Below the pieces are notes generated by a model that worked only from the letters and a program-made list of their open reading frames with translations, had not been told where the DNA came from and did not search any database. A DNA stretch of 35,941 bases from an uncultured Alphaproteobacteria bacterium (GTDB lineage: Bacteria; Pseudomonadota; Alphaproteobacteria; UBA6615), in the NCBI GenBank assembly GCA_943787445.1, contig CALSML010000014.1:1-35941 (forward strand), read 5' to 3'. Shown here one piece after another: positions 17,897 through 26,247 of this stretch; position 1 is the stretch's first letter; each line of letters starts with the position of its first letter. Both the position numbers and the translations under genes were made by a program.

Positions 17897-19042
17897 ATGG
17901 GGGGCTACGATGGGTGGATGGAAGATACGAGTTTCAATGAAGATCAGGATACCGGACGCCTCAATGGCGCGGGACTGCGGCGTGGCTGGACGACCGGTGC
18001 CTGCGCGACCGCAGCCGCGAAAGGGGCTTACGAGGCATTGCTGAGCGGGACCTTTCCCAATCCGGTCACCATTCGGCTGCCACGCGGACAGCGCGCCGAA
18101 TTTCGTCTGATCAAGCCGGAGCTCGGGACTCATTCTGCGACGGCGACGGTGATCAAGGATGCTGGTGATGATCCTGATGTCACACATGGCGCGGAAATTT
18201 CCTGCACGGTCACGCCGTGTCAGTCGGGAGCCGGGGTGCAGTTTGCTGCCGGGCCGGGCGTGGGAACGGTCACGCTTCCCGGCCTGCCGATCCCACCGGG
18301 AGAGCCCGCGATCAATCCCAAACCCCGTGAGATGATTACGGGTGCCCTGACCGAGATTGCCGCGGAATTCGGCGTGCGGGCGGACGTTCTGGTCACCGTG
18401 TCGATCCCGGACGGGGTGGCACTGGCGGAGAAGACGGCGAATCCACGCCTTGGAATTGTTGGGGGGCTGAGCGTGCTGGGGACGACAGGTGTGGTTATTC
18501 CCTATTCCTGCGCGTCCTGGATTCATTCCATCCACCGGGCGGTGGATGTTGCCCGTGCAACCGGAATCGATCACGTGGCCGGCGCGACCGGCCGCACGTC
18601 GGAAACGGCTGTGGAATCTCATCACGGGCTGGAGACGCGCGCGGTGATCGATATGGGCGATTTTGCCGGTGCTCTTCTGAAATATGTGCGCGCTCATCCG
18701 GTGCTCCGCCTGACAATTGCAGGTGGGTTTGGGAAGTTGTCGAAGCTTGCCGAGGGTCATATGGATCTGCACTCCAGCCGATCATCGGTCGATGTGGGGG
18801 CGCTGGCTGAGAAACTGGCGCATGTGGGGGCGGCACCTGGGATCGTTGCCGCGGCACGCAGCGCGGTTTCGGCTGGCGCTGTTCTCGTGATTGCGCAGGA
18901 GGCAGGACTGGGTGAAGCCCTGTGTGCGCATATCGCGCGTGGGTCGCGCGAAGTGTGCCGGGCAGCCCTGGCGGGTGCGGCGGATGTTGATGTGCTTGTC
19001 GTGGCCCGTGACGGGACCGTTTTGTCATATGTCGGCCCCTGA
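17897..19042 (+). CDS. cbiD: Cobalt-precorrin-5B C1-methyltransferase
   Basis: This encodes CbiD, which methylates C1 of cobalt-precorrin-5B in the oxygen-independent pathway and is a marker of that route; the aerobic pathway uses unrelated CobF. The 381-residue protein has the N-terminal motif RRGWTTGACATAAAKGAYEA, LPRGQRAEF, and IVGGLSVLGTTGVVIPYSC in the middle. The start at 17897 is tentative; ATG at 17918 would shorten it by seven residues. It diverges from cobA across a 39-base gap, too short for two independent promoters without overlap into coding DNA. Its last 14 bases overlap cobK. Confidence 0.95.
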   Translation: MGGYDGWMEDTSFNEDQDTGRLNGAGLRRGWTTGACATAAAKGAYEALLSGTFPNPVTIRLPRGQRAEFRLIKPELGTHSATATVIKDAGDDPDVTHGAEISCTVTPCQSGAGVQFAAGPGVGTVTLPGLPIPPGEPAINPKPREMITGALTEIAAEFGVRADVLVTVSIPDGVALAEKTANPRLGIVGGLSVLGTTGVVIPYSCASWIHSIHRAVDVARATGIDHVAGATGRTSETAVESHHGLETRAVIDMGDFAGALLKYVRAHPVLRLTIAGGFGKLSKLAEGHMDLHSSRSSVDVGALAEKLAHVGAAPGIVAAARSAVSAGAVLVIAQEAGLGEALCAHIARGSREVCRAALAGAADVDVLVVARDGTVLSYVGP

Positions 19043-19793
19043 GTCTCCGAAGGTTCTGATCCTTGGCGGAACCGCCGAGGCCGCTGCGATCGCGCAGGCA
19101 ATTGTCTTACATTGGGGGGACAGCGTTCGGGTGACGACCTCTCTGGCAGGCCGGACCCTTGCGCCACCGGCTCTTCCGGGTTCGTTGCGTGTGGGCGGGT
19201 TCGGCGGGCCTGACGCAATGGCAGACTATCTGCGTGAGGAGGGGATTGCTGTCGTGATTGATGCCACCCATCCCTTCGCTAGCCAGATTTCCGAAAATGC
19301 CCGGACAGCCTGCTTGCAGGCTAAAGTGCCACGACTTCTGTTTGATCGACCGCTCTGGCAGCAACGTGCAGAAGATCAATGGCACATGGTGGAGAATGCC
19401 GGGCAGGCTGCAGCCCGGCTGCCCGAATTCGGGCAGCGGGCATTCCTCACAATCGGGCGAGGCGAACTCGCTGCGTTTGCGACCTGTCAGGACACAAGGT
19501 TTCTCGTCCGCATGGTGGATATGCCGACAGATCCGCTTCCACTGGTGAATTGTGAGTTGATTGCTGCACGCGGCCCCTTCACCGTGGATTCCGAACAGTC
19601 CCTGATGGAACGCCATAGAATCGACGTACTTGTTTGCAAAGCTTCGGGTGGTGATATGACGCAGGCCAAGCTTGTGGCGGCACGTGCATTGGGCCGACCT
19701 GTCGTCATGATTGCCCGACCGAAACCTTCAGAGGGACCCACTGTCCGGTCGGTCGAAGCAGTCATGCCGTGGCTGCTGGAAGTCCTGACTTGA
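19029..19793 (+). CDS. cobK: Precorrin-6A reductase (CobK/CbiJ)
   Basis: This encodes the NADPH-dependent reductase that reduces (cobalt-)precorrin-6A to 6B. The 254-residue protein has LILGGTAEAAAIA at the start, IDATHPFASQISENA (about 77-91), LTIGRGELAAF and the late VCKASGGDMTQAKL, all family features. I choose the ATG at 19029, giving a 14-base overlap with cbiD and a normal length. The frame is open further upstream but only as a shadow of cbiD. The C-terminus ends just after the SVEAVMPWLLE block. Coupling to cbiD fits consecutive steps of the ring-contraction and reduction segment. Confidence 0.94.
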   Translation: MSAPESPKVLILGGTAEAAAIAQAIVLHWGDSVRVTTSLAGRTLAPPALPGSLRVGGFGGPDAMADYLREEGIAVVIDATHPFASQISENARTACLQAKVPRLLFDRPLWQQRAEDQWHMVENAGQAAARLPEFGQRAFLTIGRGELAAFATCQDTRFLVRMVDMPTDPLPLVNCELIAARGPFTVDSEQSLMERHRIDVLVCKASGGDMTQAKLVAARALGRPVVMIARPKPSEGPTVRSVEAVMPWLLEVLT

Positions 19794-19827
19794 CGAAGGC
19801 AGGTCAGCGCGCGAAACAGGGATCGTT

Positions 19828-20391
19828 ATGAAAATACACAAACTAGTCTTCGGTCCGGTCCTTCTCGCCAGCCTGCTGTTTTCGTCTTTTGGGACAGCAC
19901 AGACCAATATTTTTGCCGAAGATCCGCTGATTGTGGCTGTCTATGAGAATCGCATCGAAAAGGTGCGCGAACTTATCGTTCGTCAGCACCCCATGTCACG
20001 GGCAGACACAGAAGGCCGGACGGCCATGATCTGGGGCGCCATTCAGGGCAGCTATGAATCGCTGGAATTGATTCTCGAGGTCGGGGCGCAAACCAATATT
20101 GTCGACGACCTCGACAACAGCGCCCTCTATTACGCTGCGTCCAACGGTCATGATGACGTCGTGGAGTTGTTGCTGTCCTACCAGGCCAGCATCAATCGTG
20201 AGAATCGTGATGGCCGGACACCCCTCATGGCCGCGACTGAGCAAGGTCATGATCGTATTGTAGCGAGGTTGATTGCGGCAGGGGCGGATGTCGGGATTTC
20301 CGATTTTACCGGCCGGACCGCACTGGATCTGGCGCGCGAAGGCCGGTCCCGCAAGGTCATCCAGCTCCTGCAACAGGCGGGTGAGCGTTAG
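19828..20391 (+). CDS. Exported ankyrin-repeat protein
   Basis: This is a 187-residue protein with a predicted Sec signal peptide (Lys near the N-terminus, hydrophobic [11 protein letters not shown], cleavage near GTAQ at about residue 25) and about four ankyrin repeats. The clearest are [42 protein letters not shown] and [13 protein letters not shown] Shine-Dalgarno (AGGGA) precedes the ATG. It is probably a periplasmic protein-interaction module; its partner is unknown. It follows cobK by 34 bases on the same strand, so it may be co-transcribed with cbiD-cobK, and its stop overlaps the cobM stop by four bases tail to tail. No enzymatic motif is seen. Confidence 0.88.
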   Translation: MKIHKLVFGPVLLASLLFSSFGTAQTNIFAEDPLIVAVYENRIEKVRELIVRQHPMSRADTEGRTAMIWGAIQGSYESLELILEVGAQTNIVDDLDNSALYYAASNGHDDVVELLLSYQASINRENRDGRTPLMAATEQGHDRIVARLIAAGADVGISDFTGRTALDLAREGRSRKVIQLLQQAGER

Positions 20392-21176
20392 GCCTTTTTC
20401 TTTGTGTGCGGACGCAACACATGGTGATGGCTGGCGCTGTAGAGCTGGCTGTCCGTGAACGCCTCATCCGACATTTCCTCGGCAAGGACCGGGCCGACCA
20501 GGATCAGGGCTGTCCGCGTGATTCCAGATTCCTTGACCAGATCGCGAATGGTTTCCAGTGTTCCGCGGATGAACTTTTCATCCGGCCAGCTCACACGATA
20601 GGCCACCACGACCGGGCAATCCGCTCCATAATGCGGGGTCAGATCCCGAACCACATTGGCCAGATTGTTGATCGACAGATGCACGGCCATCGTTGCGCGT
20701 GATCTGGCGAGTTCGGAGAGTTCTTCACCATCCGGCATGTCTGACGCGCGGACCGAGGTGCGTGTCAGAATGACCGTCTGACTGACATCAGGCAGGGTGA
20801 ACTCCCGGCAGAGTGCCGCTGACGCGGCCGCGAAGGCCGGAACACCCGGCACAACCTCATACGGGATTTCTAGAACATCCAGACGGCGCATCTGTTCACC
20901 GATGGCGCCATAGAGGGACGGGTCTCCGGAATGGACGCGTGCCACATCCTGACCGATGGCGTGGGCACCGGCCATATGGGCGATGATCTGATCGAGATGT
21001 AGCGGCGCCGTGTCAATGATCGTGGCGTTGTCGGGCGCATGGGCCAGTATTTCGACAGGCACCAGTGAACCGGCGTAGAGGCAAACAGGGGCCTGTGCGA
21101 TCAGGTCACGGCCACGCAATGTGATGAGGTCGGGCGCGCCAGGACCGGCGCCAATGAAGAAAACAGTCATGCCCAT
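20388..21176 (-). CDS. cobM: Precorrin-4 C11-methyltransferase (CobM/CbiF)
   Basis: This encodes the SAM-dependent enzyme that methylates C11 of (cobalt-)precorrin-4. The 262-residue protein has [16 protein letters not shown] at the N-terminus, the [16 protein letters not shown] loop and [14 protein letters not shown], diagnostic for CobM/CbiF. A second ATG six bases inside (MTVFFIG) matches many homologues and is an equally good start. The gene stands alone on the minus strand between the lipoprotein and ankyrin genes and ends tail to tail with the latter. It diverges from the lipoprotein gene across an intergenic region of about 77 bases. Confidence 0.95.
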   Translation of the reverse strand: MGMTVFFIGAGPGAPDLITLRGRDLIAQAPVCLYAGSLVPVEILAHAPDNATIIDTAPLHLDQIIAHMAGAHAIGQDVARVHSGDPSLYGAIGEQMRRLDVLEIPYEVVPGVPAFAAASAALCREFTLPDVSQTVILTRTSVRASDMPDGEELSELARSRATMAVHLSINNLANVVRDLTPHYGADCPVVVAYRVSWPDEKFIRGTLETIRDLVKESGITRTALILVGPVLAEEMSDEAFTDSQLYSASHHHVLRPHTKKKA

Positions 21177-21199
21177 GTCTTACATCCCGGCGCGCGACT

Positions 21200-21227
21200 T
21201 TGACTAGGCCGGAGTCGGGCCTATGAT
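21200..21227 (+). promoter_or_regulatory. Promoter of the lipoprotein gene
   Basis: TTGACT (21200-21205) and TATGAT (21222-21227) are 16 bases apart, five of six matches in each hexamer. Transcription would start near 21234. This rules against a start codon at 21233 unless the message is leaderless, and supports the ATG at 21254. Confidence 0.6.
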
Positions 21228-21253
21228 ATTTCATGAGAAATTTGAGGCGACAG

Positions 21254-21853
21254 ATGCGGAAATGTCACTTTCTGACGGTTGTCGGCGGCTTGTTGCTGAC
21301 GGCCTGCGCACCGGGGACCGAATTTCAGACGGTGGGCGGGTCTAAAGCCTATCTTTCCGACCCGGTCGCGGTGGATTTGGTCGAAGCCAATTTCAATATT
21401 CCCTTCTTTCTGCCGCAGATCGACAGTGTCCAGCGAAGCCTGCGGTACAACGGTTCGGTGGTTCACGAGGCTTACTTCGCCGGTGAATCGCGCGTGGCAA
21501 TGGTCGAGCACCTTTTTGATTCCTGGTTCAATCACATCTCGATCGACAGCGCGCGCGATGAAGTCGCCTTTCGCTTGTTTCTTTCGCAGACGCCCGTGCA
21601 GGCGCGCGATCCGGTCATTCTGGAGGCCGGAGGTGAGAGAACCTTTGGATTTCTGGCGACGGATGGTGGTTGTGTCGCATTTCGCTTTGTGAAGCGGATC
21701 AAAGGCTCAACCGGCTATGATTCGGACAATCAGGATCCCGATACTTTTGTGGCCGGATATGCCTGTGACGCCGATGGAGACAAATTTGTCCGGATGTTCG
21801 GTTTCATGAGCGCCCGCGACAGGGCGCGAGTTGATCGTCGCAACAGTATCTGA
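21254..21853 (+). CDS. Putative lipoprotein of unknown function
   Basis: This is a 199-residue predicted lipoprotein. The signal peptide MRKCHFLTVVGGLLLTAC ends in a lipobox LTAC, with Cys18 as the modified residue. I recognise no domain in the mature part, which is mixed alpha/beta in composition with an HEAYFAGESRVAMVEHLF segment and a Cys pair (GGCVAF and GYACDADGD) that could form a disulfide. The ATG at 21254 is preferred: GAGG at 21244-21247 is well spaced and the promoter at 21200-21227 would start transcription near 21234. An upstream in-frame ATG at 21233 lacks both. It sits alone between cobM and the cbiG-cobJ gene, converging on the latter with a four-base gap. Confidence 0.8.
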   Translation: MRKCHFLTVVGGLLLTACAPGTEFQTVGGSKAYLSDPVAVDLVEANFNIPFFLPQIDSVQRSLRYNGSVVHEAYFAGESRVAMVEHLFDSWFNHISIDSARDEVAFRLFLSQTPVQARDPVILEAGGERTFGFLATDGGCVAFRFVKRIKGSTGYDSDNQDPDTFVAGYACDADGDKFVRMFGFMSARDRARVDRRNSI

Positions 21854-21857
21854 GCGT

Positions 21858-23673
21858 TTAGCTACCGGTTTTCCCGATGTTCTTTTGGACATAGCCGCGC
21901 GGCGTATAAGCCCAGCTCCGCCCCACCAAAGCCATTTGTCTTGATTGCGAGTTTCCGATTATCACCACGGTCAGCATGTCGATGGATTCTACCTGCAGTT
22001 CCGACAGAGGCATGATCTCCACGGATTCACCCTCTCGCGCCAGATTTCGGGCAATGATCACGGGTGTGTCGACGGGCCGGTGGGCCAGGAAAATGTCGCG
22101 GGCTGTTTCGATCTGGTGATGACGCTTGCGGCTGCGCGGGTTGTAGAACGCAGTCACGAAGTCGGCTTCCGCCGCCGCCCTGAGCCGTTCCTGAATTGTC
22201 GGCCATGGCGTCAACAGGTCGGACAGGGAAATGGCGCAAAAATCATGTCCCAGCGGCGCACCGGCACGGGCTGCGGCAAGCTGCATTGCCGACACACCCG
22301 GATGGACATCGATGGAGATGCGTTGCCAGTCCGGATGGGCCTCCTGGTCGAGCAGTTCGAAAACCAGCGTGGCCATGGCAAAGACACCGGGATCACCGCT
22401 GGATACAAGGGCGATATCGCGTCCCTGTCCGGCCAGGTTTAGGGCGTGACGACAGCGATCAATCTCCGCGCCAAGACCGAAATCATGACGTGTTTTGCCA
22501 GCAATCGACGGGCCAAGAAGATCAAGATAAGGCCCGTAGCCGACGATATCCTGAGCCCTGGCGATAGCTGTGTCCGTCGCGGGGGTTCGGTGGGCTTTGT
22601 CGCCGGGACCGGTGCCGACAATGGACAAATGGCCTCGCGACCGCCCGATCTGGCGTACGTCGATATGCGGGCCGCGGGCAACCGCACAAGTGGCGCGGCG
22701 GGATTTTCTTTTTGCGACGATCAGCATGCCCTTTGGGCCTGTGGCGGCGAGCGCGGCCGCTTCCGAGACGCCATGCGCACCGACTTCGCGGAAGACAATG
22801 TCGGACGGGTTTTCAAGACGGGGTGATTCCGCCTCCAGTTCTGCGGCATTGAAAAATCGTGCCGGAACGCCGAGACCTTCGGCCAGAGTGTGGACGGCTG
22901 GCTCATCGGCTTTCACGTCGATGGAAACAATCGCTCTGACGGATTGGGGAGCAAGCCTGGCATCTGCGAGAGTTTCCACAACCAGTTCACGAAGTTCATC
23001 CGGTGCGCAATCGCGCTCACAACCCACACCGACCACCAGACTGGGCGGGTGAATAAGAAGTTCATTCGGGTTGGGTGTAATGGAGCGATCCGAGATGCGG
23101 ATCATCCAGGTGCCATCATGGTCGAGTGGGATTGGTGACAACCAGTCCGGCTCACCGGATTCAATTATCAAACTGGGTTTGCCACCGGCTAGGATGTCGG
23201 CCATAACATCCTTGGCGCGGGCAGGATTTGCGACTGTCCAGCCCGGTGGCGGATCATCGAGTGCGACCCCCAAAAATCGTTTCCCCCGCGGTTGTTAGTG
23301 CGGCGATACCGTTGGTCAGCGTGGCAATGTCCCGGGCCAGACGATTGGCGCCATGATGTCCGCCGAGGAGGGGAACAATGTTTGCGCCGTCCGGAGAGAT
23401 TGCAATCACCGGTGGTTCGATGTGCTTGTTCGAGAGGCTCGTGCCCAGGCCCCTAATCAGGATGCCGGCCGCGCAGATACCGATGATTGCATAGCCGTCG
23501 TGAAACAGGGCTCTGAGCGCTTTACCGGTGTCCGTGAATGTGGTGTCACAGTCTTCGACACGTCCGGATAGCCCATGAACCTGCGCATCGGGCAGCCCGC
23601 GTTGGATTTGTTGTGCCAGTTTGCCGCCTGCAGCCGTCAGGGCGATGATTGCGATGGGTGTTTCTACGCCCAT
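21858..23673 (-). CDS. cobJ: CbiG-CobJ fusion: cobalt-precorrin-5A hydrolase and precorrin-3B C17-methyltransferase (one frameshift)
   Basis: Two overlapping frames make one bifunctional gene. Bases 23673-23254 encode the N-terminal CbiG domain (MGVETPIAIIALTAAGGKLA, then LLGGHHGANRLARDIA). Bases 23273-21858 encode the rest of CbiG (VALDDPPPGW, VVGVGCERDC, SIDVKADEPAV) joined to CobJ, with GTGPGDKAHRTPATD and SSGDPGVFAMATLVFELL. CbiG opens the lactone of cobalt-precorrin-5A; CobJ does the C17 methylation and ring contraction. Dropping one C from the CCCCC run at 23267-23271 joins them through GETIFG-VALDD and gives 604 codons. Such fusions are known. I infer a homopolymer sequencing error; a genuine split is possible. 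The start overlaps the cobI stop by ten bases. Confidence 0.9.
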
Positions 23674-24368
23674 GCGGCCCCCCGGTGATGAACCAGAATC
23701 ATCGAGAAATAGGGTGCTTTTGCATCTTCGAGTTCGGACAGCGGGCTGTGTTTCTCATCGGCCATGGTGGCATGCTCGATATACTCGGCGTGACCGGCCA
23801 GACCCAAATCGTCCAGCACGGCGCGGACCCGCGGCAGGTGCCGGCCCACCTTGATGATGGCCGCAGCATCGGTGACGGCCAGTCTTTCGCGCAAGACGTC
23901 ATCGGGCAGCGTGGCGGGCAGGACGGTCAGAACATCGTTCAAGGCGGCCAGCGGCTTGCCTGAGACGGCTGCACAGGCGGTCAGCGAGGATACGCCGGGC
24001 ACCACATCGACCGGCCAGTGCTCGGCTAGTCGGGCGAAGAGATACATGAAGGATCCATAGAAGAAGGGGTCACCTTCGCAGAGGATTGCGACATCACGTC
24101 CGTTTGCGAGATGGCCGCTGATCTCGTCTGCGGCGCGGTCATAGACGCTTTCGACGGGAAAGCGATTGGAGGAAAGCGGCATTCGGATGGCGATCTCGGT
24201 CGCACTCGGGGGCAGATGGGCGGCCGCGATGCGGCGTGCGAGACTGTCGCCTGTCTCTGGGGCCGGATAGGCCACGACAGGAACAGTTGCGAGAATTCGC
24301 GCGCCCTTGAGAGTCATGAGTTCGGGATCGCCGGGTCCGACACCAATCCCGATTGCCGTACCGGTCAT
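23664..24368 (-). CDS. cobI: Precorrin-2 C20-methyltransferase (CobI/CbiL)
   Basis: This encodes the SAM-dependent enzyme that methylates C20 of precorrin-2 (CobI) or cobalt-precorrin-2 (CbiL). The 234-residue protein has IGIGVGPGDPELMTLKGARI, the CEGDPFFYGSFMYLFARL loop and VPGVSSLTACAAVSGKPL. The start ATG at 24368 overlaps the cobL TGA as ATGA. A longer frame beginning at 24386 adds six non-conserved residues. Sequence alone does not tell me whether it prefers the metal-free or cobalt-loaded substrate, though the nearby cbiX, cbiG and cbiD favour the cobalt form. Confidence 0.95.
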   Translation of the reverse strand: MTGTAIGIGVGPGDPELMTLKGARILATVPVVAYPAPETGDSLARRIAAAHLPPSATEIAIRMPLSSNRFPVESVYDRAADEISGHLANGRDVAILCEGDPFFYGSFMYLFARLAEHWPVDVVPGVSSLTACAAVSGKPLAALNDVLTVLPATLPDDVLRERLAVTDAAAIIKVGRHLPRVRAVLDDLGLAGHAEYIEHATMADEKHSPLSELEDAKAPYFSMILVHHRGAAWA

Positions 24369-25585
24369 GATTTCACGACCGACCACTGGGTGACCGGCAT
24401 TGCGGGCCGCCAGCCGGTCAGGGCGCCAACGGGCTCTGCATGGCTGACAGAAATCCGTGTGAGTTCACCGCCGAGCTTTGCATGGGACTCCAGCAGTGTC
24501 CGTTCGCCTTCGAGGGTGACCACATTGGCAACGAGGCGCCCACCGGTCCTGAGCCGTTCCCAGATGGTCTCGACTAATCCGTCTCCGGACGCGCCGCCAC
24601 CCAGGAAGACCGCATCGGGATCATCAAGGTCCGGCAAGGCGCTGGCGATCTCGGCGGTGACTATGTTGAGGAGCGGAACGCCGAGCCGGCACGCATTCTG
24701 GGCCATCCGGGTGCTGCGCGATGGCATGCGCTCGACCGCACTCGCCCGGGCGCCCTGACCCTGAACATCCTGTGTGGCCCGCAGCCATTCGATGGCCACT
24801 GAGCCGCATCCGGCGCCCAGATCCCAGAGATGCTGACCGGGCAGGGGCGCCAGGGCTGACATCGTCGCGGCCCGGACAATGCGCTTGGTGAGCTGGCCAT
24901 CATGCAAAAATGCATCGTCGGGCAGTCCTGCCACGGGGGTATAGAAGCGCGCCGCCGGTCCGGCCTGACATTCAACGGCGATGGTATTCAGATTTTCGAT
25001 ATCAGCCGCATCCCAGGATTCTGCGGTGCCTGTGCGAACAGATGCATTTGCTGCGCCCATGTTTTCAAATACGGTCATCAGGCTCGGGCCGAACCCGGCA
25101 CGGCACAGGGTCTCGGCGACTTTCCCGGGGGTCGTGCCGTCATGGCTGAGAATCAGCATGCGCCGATCGGGCAGCACGTGATAGTTCAGCAGTTCAAGGG
25201 GGCGCCCGTGAAGGGTGAGGCAGGTGCAGGCATGGAGGGGCCACGCCATGCGTGCGGCGGCCAGACTGAATGCGCCGGGCGCGGGGATGATCGTCATGTC
25301 GCCGGGTGCGAAATGTCGGGCAAGTGTGGAGCCGATCCCGAAGGACATGGGGTCGCCCGTGGCCAGAACCACCACACACTGATCGCGGGCGGCCCTGATC
25401 TCGTTCACAATTCCGTCGAGCGGAAATTTCCAGGCAAGTTTTCGGGCCGTGTCGTTGTCGCCCATTGAAAGATGCCGTTCGCCGCCGACGAGAAGTTCGG
25501 CGTTGGCGATCAGCGCGCGCGCCGGGCCGGGAAGATCCTGCGGACCCCCGGCACCGATCCCGACGATGTTGAGCCAGGCGCTCAT
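24365..25585 (-). CDS. cobL: Precorrin-6B C5,15-methyltransferase/decarboxylase (CobL, CbiE-CbiT fusion)
   Basis: This encodes the bifunctional enzyme that methylates C5 and C15 and decarboxylates the C12 side chain. The 406-residue protein has an N-terminal CbiE domain (GIGAGGPQDLPGPARALI; ATGDPMSFGIGSTLARHF) and a C-terminal CbiT domain from about residue 215, with the SAM motif LWDLGAGCGSVAIEWLR and AVFLGGGASGDGLVE. Both domains look complete. Its start overlaps the cobH TGA (ATGA) and its stop overlaps cobI, so cobH-cobL-cobI-cobJ are translated as a coupled series, matching the later part of the corrin pathway. Confidence 0.96.
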   Translation of the reverse strand: MSAWLNIVGIGAGGPQDLPGPARALIANAELLVGGERHLSMGDNDTARKLAWKFPLDGIVNEIRAARDQCVVVLATGDPMSFGIGSTLARHFAPGDMTIIPAPGAFSLAAARMAWPLHACTCLTLHGRPLELLNYHVLPDRRMLILSHDGTTPGKVAETLCRAGFGPSLMTVFENMGAANASVRTGTAESWDAADIENLNTIAVECQAGPAARFYTPVAGLPDDAFLHDGQLTKRIVRAATMSALAPLPGQHLWDLGAGCGSVAIEWLRATQDVQGQGARASAVERMPSRSTRMAQNACRLGVPLLNIVTAEIASALPDLDDPDAVFLGGGASGDGLVETIWERLRTGGRLVANVVTLEGERTLLESHAKLGGELTRISVSHAEPVGALTGWRPAMPVTQWSVVKS

Positions 25586-26226
25586 GCCGTATTCCCCGCA
25601 TTACGTGTCAGGGCGTTGATGGTTGCCGCGGCCACGGCGCTGCCACCACGGCGGCCCTGGAGCGCGATGAACGGCGTCGGGGCTGCGGCAACCAGCGCGG
25701 CTTTGGATTCGGCCGCCCCCACATACCCGACCGGCATGCCGATGATCGCAGCAGGTCTGGGTCCGCCCGCCGCCAGGTTTTCCAGCAGCCGGAAGAGCGC
25801 TGTCGGCGCATTGCCGATGACAACAACGGCACCTTCGAGAAAACTTTCCCACAAATCCACTGCGGCGGCGGATCGCGTCGTGTGATCGCGCACGGCATTT
25901 CCCGCCACATTGCCCAGACCAAGAGTGCAGATCACCCGATTATCGGCTGGGAGAGAGCTGCGGATGATGCCGTCCGCGAGCATGCGCGCATCTGCGATCA
26001 CGGGTGCACCTTTGGACAACGCTTCGCAGCAGGCGGTTCCTGCCCCGTCCGACCAGACCAGATCGTTGATGGCTGCAACATCGCCAATGGCATGGGCCAC
26101 CCGCAAGGCAACGTCGTGCAAATCATCCGGGATGGATGTGAGGTCTGCCTCGGAACGGATGGCGGCGAAGGATGCGGCATAGATCGCTTCGGGATCTCGA
26201 ATATGGTCGTAGCTGACATTGGTCAT
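25582..26226 (-). CDS. cobH: Precorrin-8X methylmutase (CobH/CbiC)
   Basis: This encodes the mutase that moves the methyl group from C11 to C12, forming hydrogenobyrinate or cobyrinate. The 214-residue protein has RDPEAIYAASFAAIRSEADL at the start and the catalytic His in ALRVAHAIGD (about residue 49). The C-terminal half has SKAALVAAAPTPFIALQGRRGG, the conserved end block. Length fits the family. It follows cbiX by 21 bases and overlaps cobL by four. No separate promoter is evident. Confidence 0.95.
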   Translation of the reverse strand: MTNVSYDHIRDPEAIYAASFAAIRSEADLTSIPDDLHDVALRVAHAIGDVAAINDLVWSDGAGTACCEALSKGAPVIADARMLADGIIRSSLPADNRVICTLGLGNVAGNAVRDHTTRSAAAVDLWESFLEGAVVVIGNAPTALFRLLENLAAGGPRPAAIIGMPVGYVGAAESKAALVAAAPTPFIALQGRRGGSAVAAATINALTRNAGNTA

Positions 26227-26247
26227 GGCGTGCGCGTCCGGTCCCCG

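Noticed and set aside
24795..24801. GCCACTG, the core of the B12 box of cobalamin riboswitches
   Set aside because: It lies inside cobL coding sequence with no surrounding riboswitch core. No intergenic gap visible in the B12 locus is long enough (about 200 bases) for a full cobalamin riboswitch; one could lie upstream of cobW outside the window.
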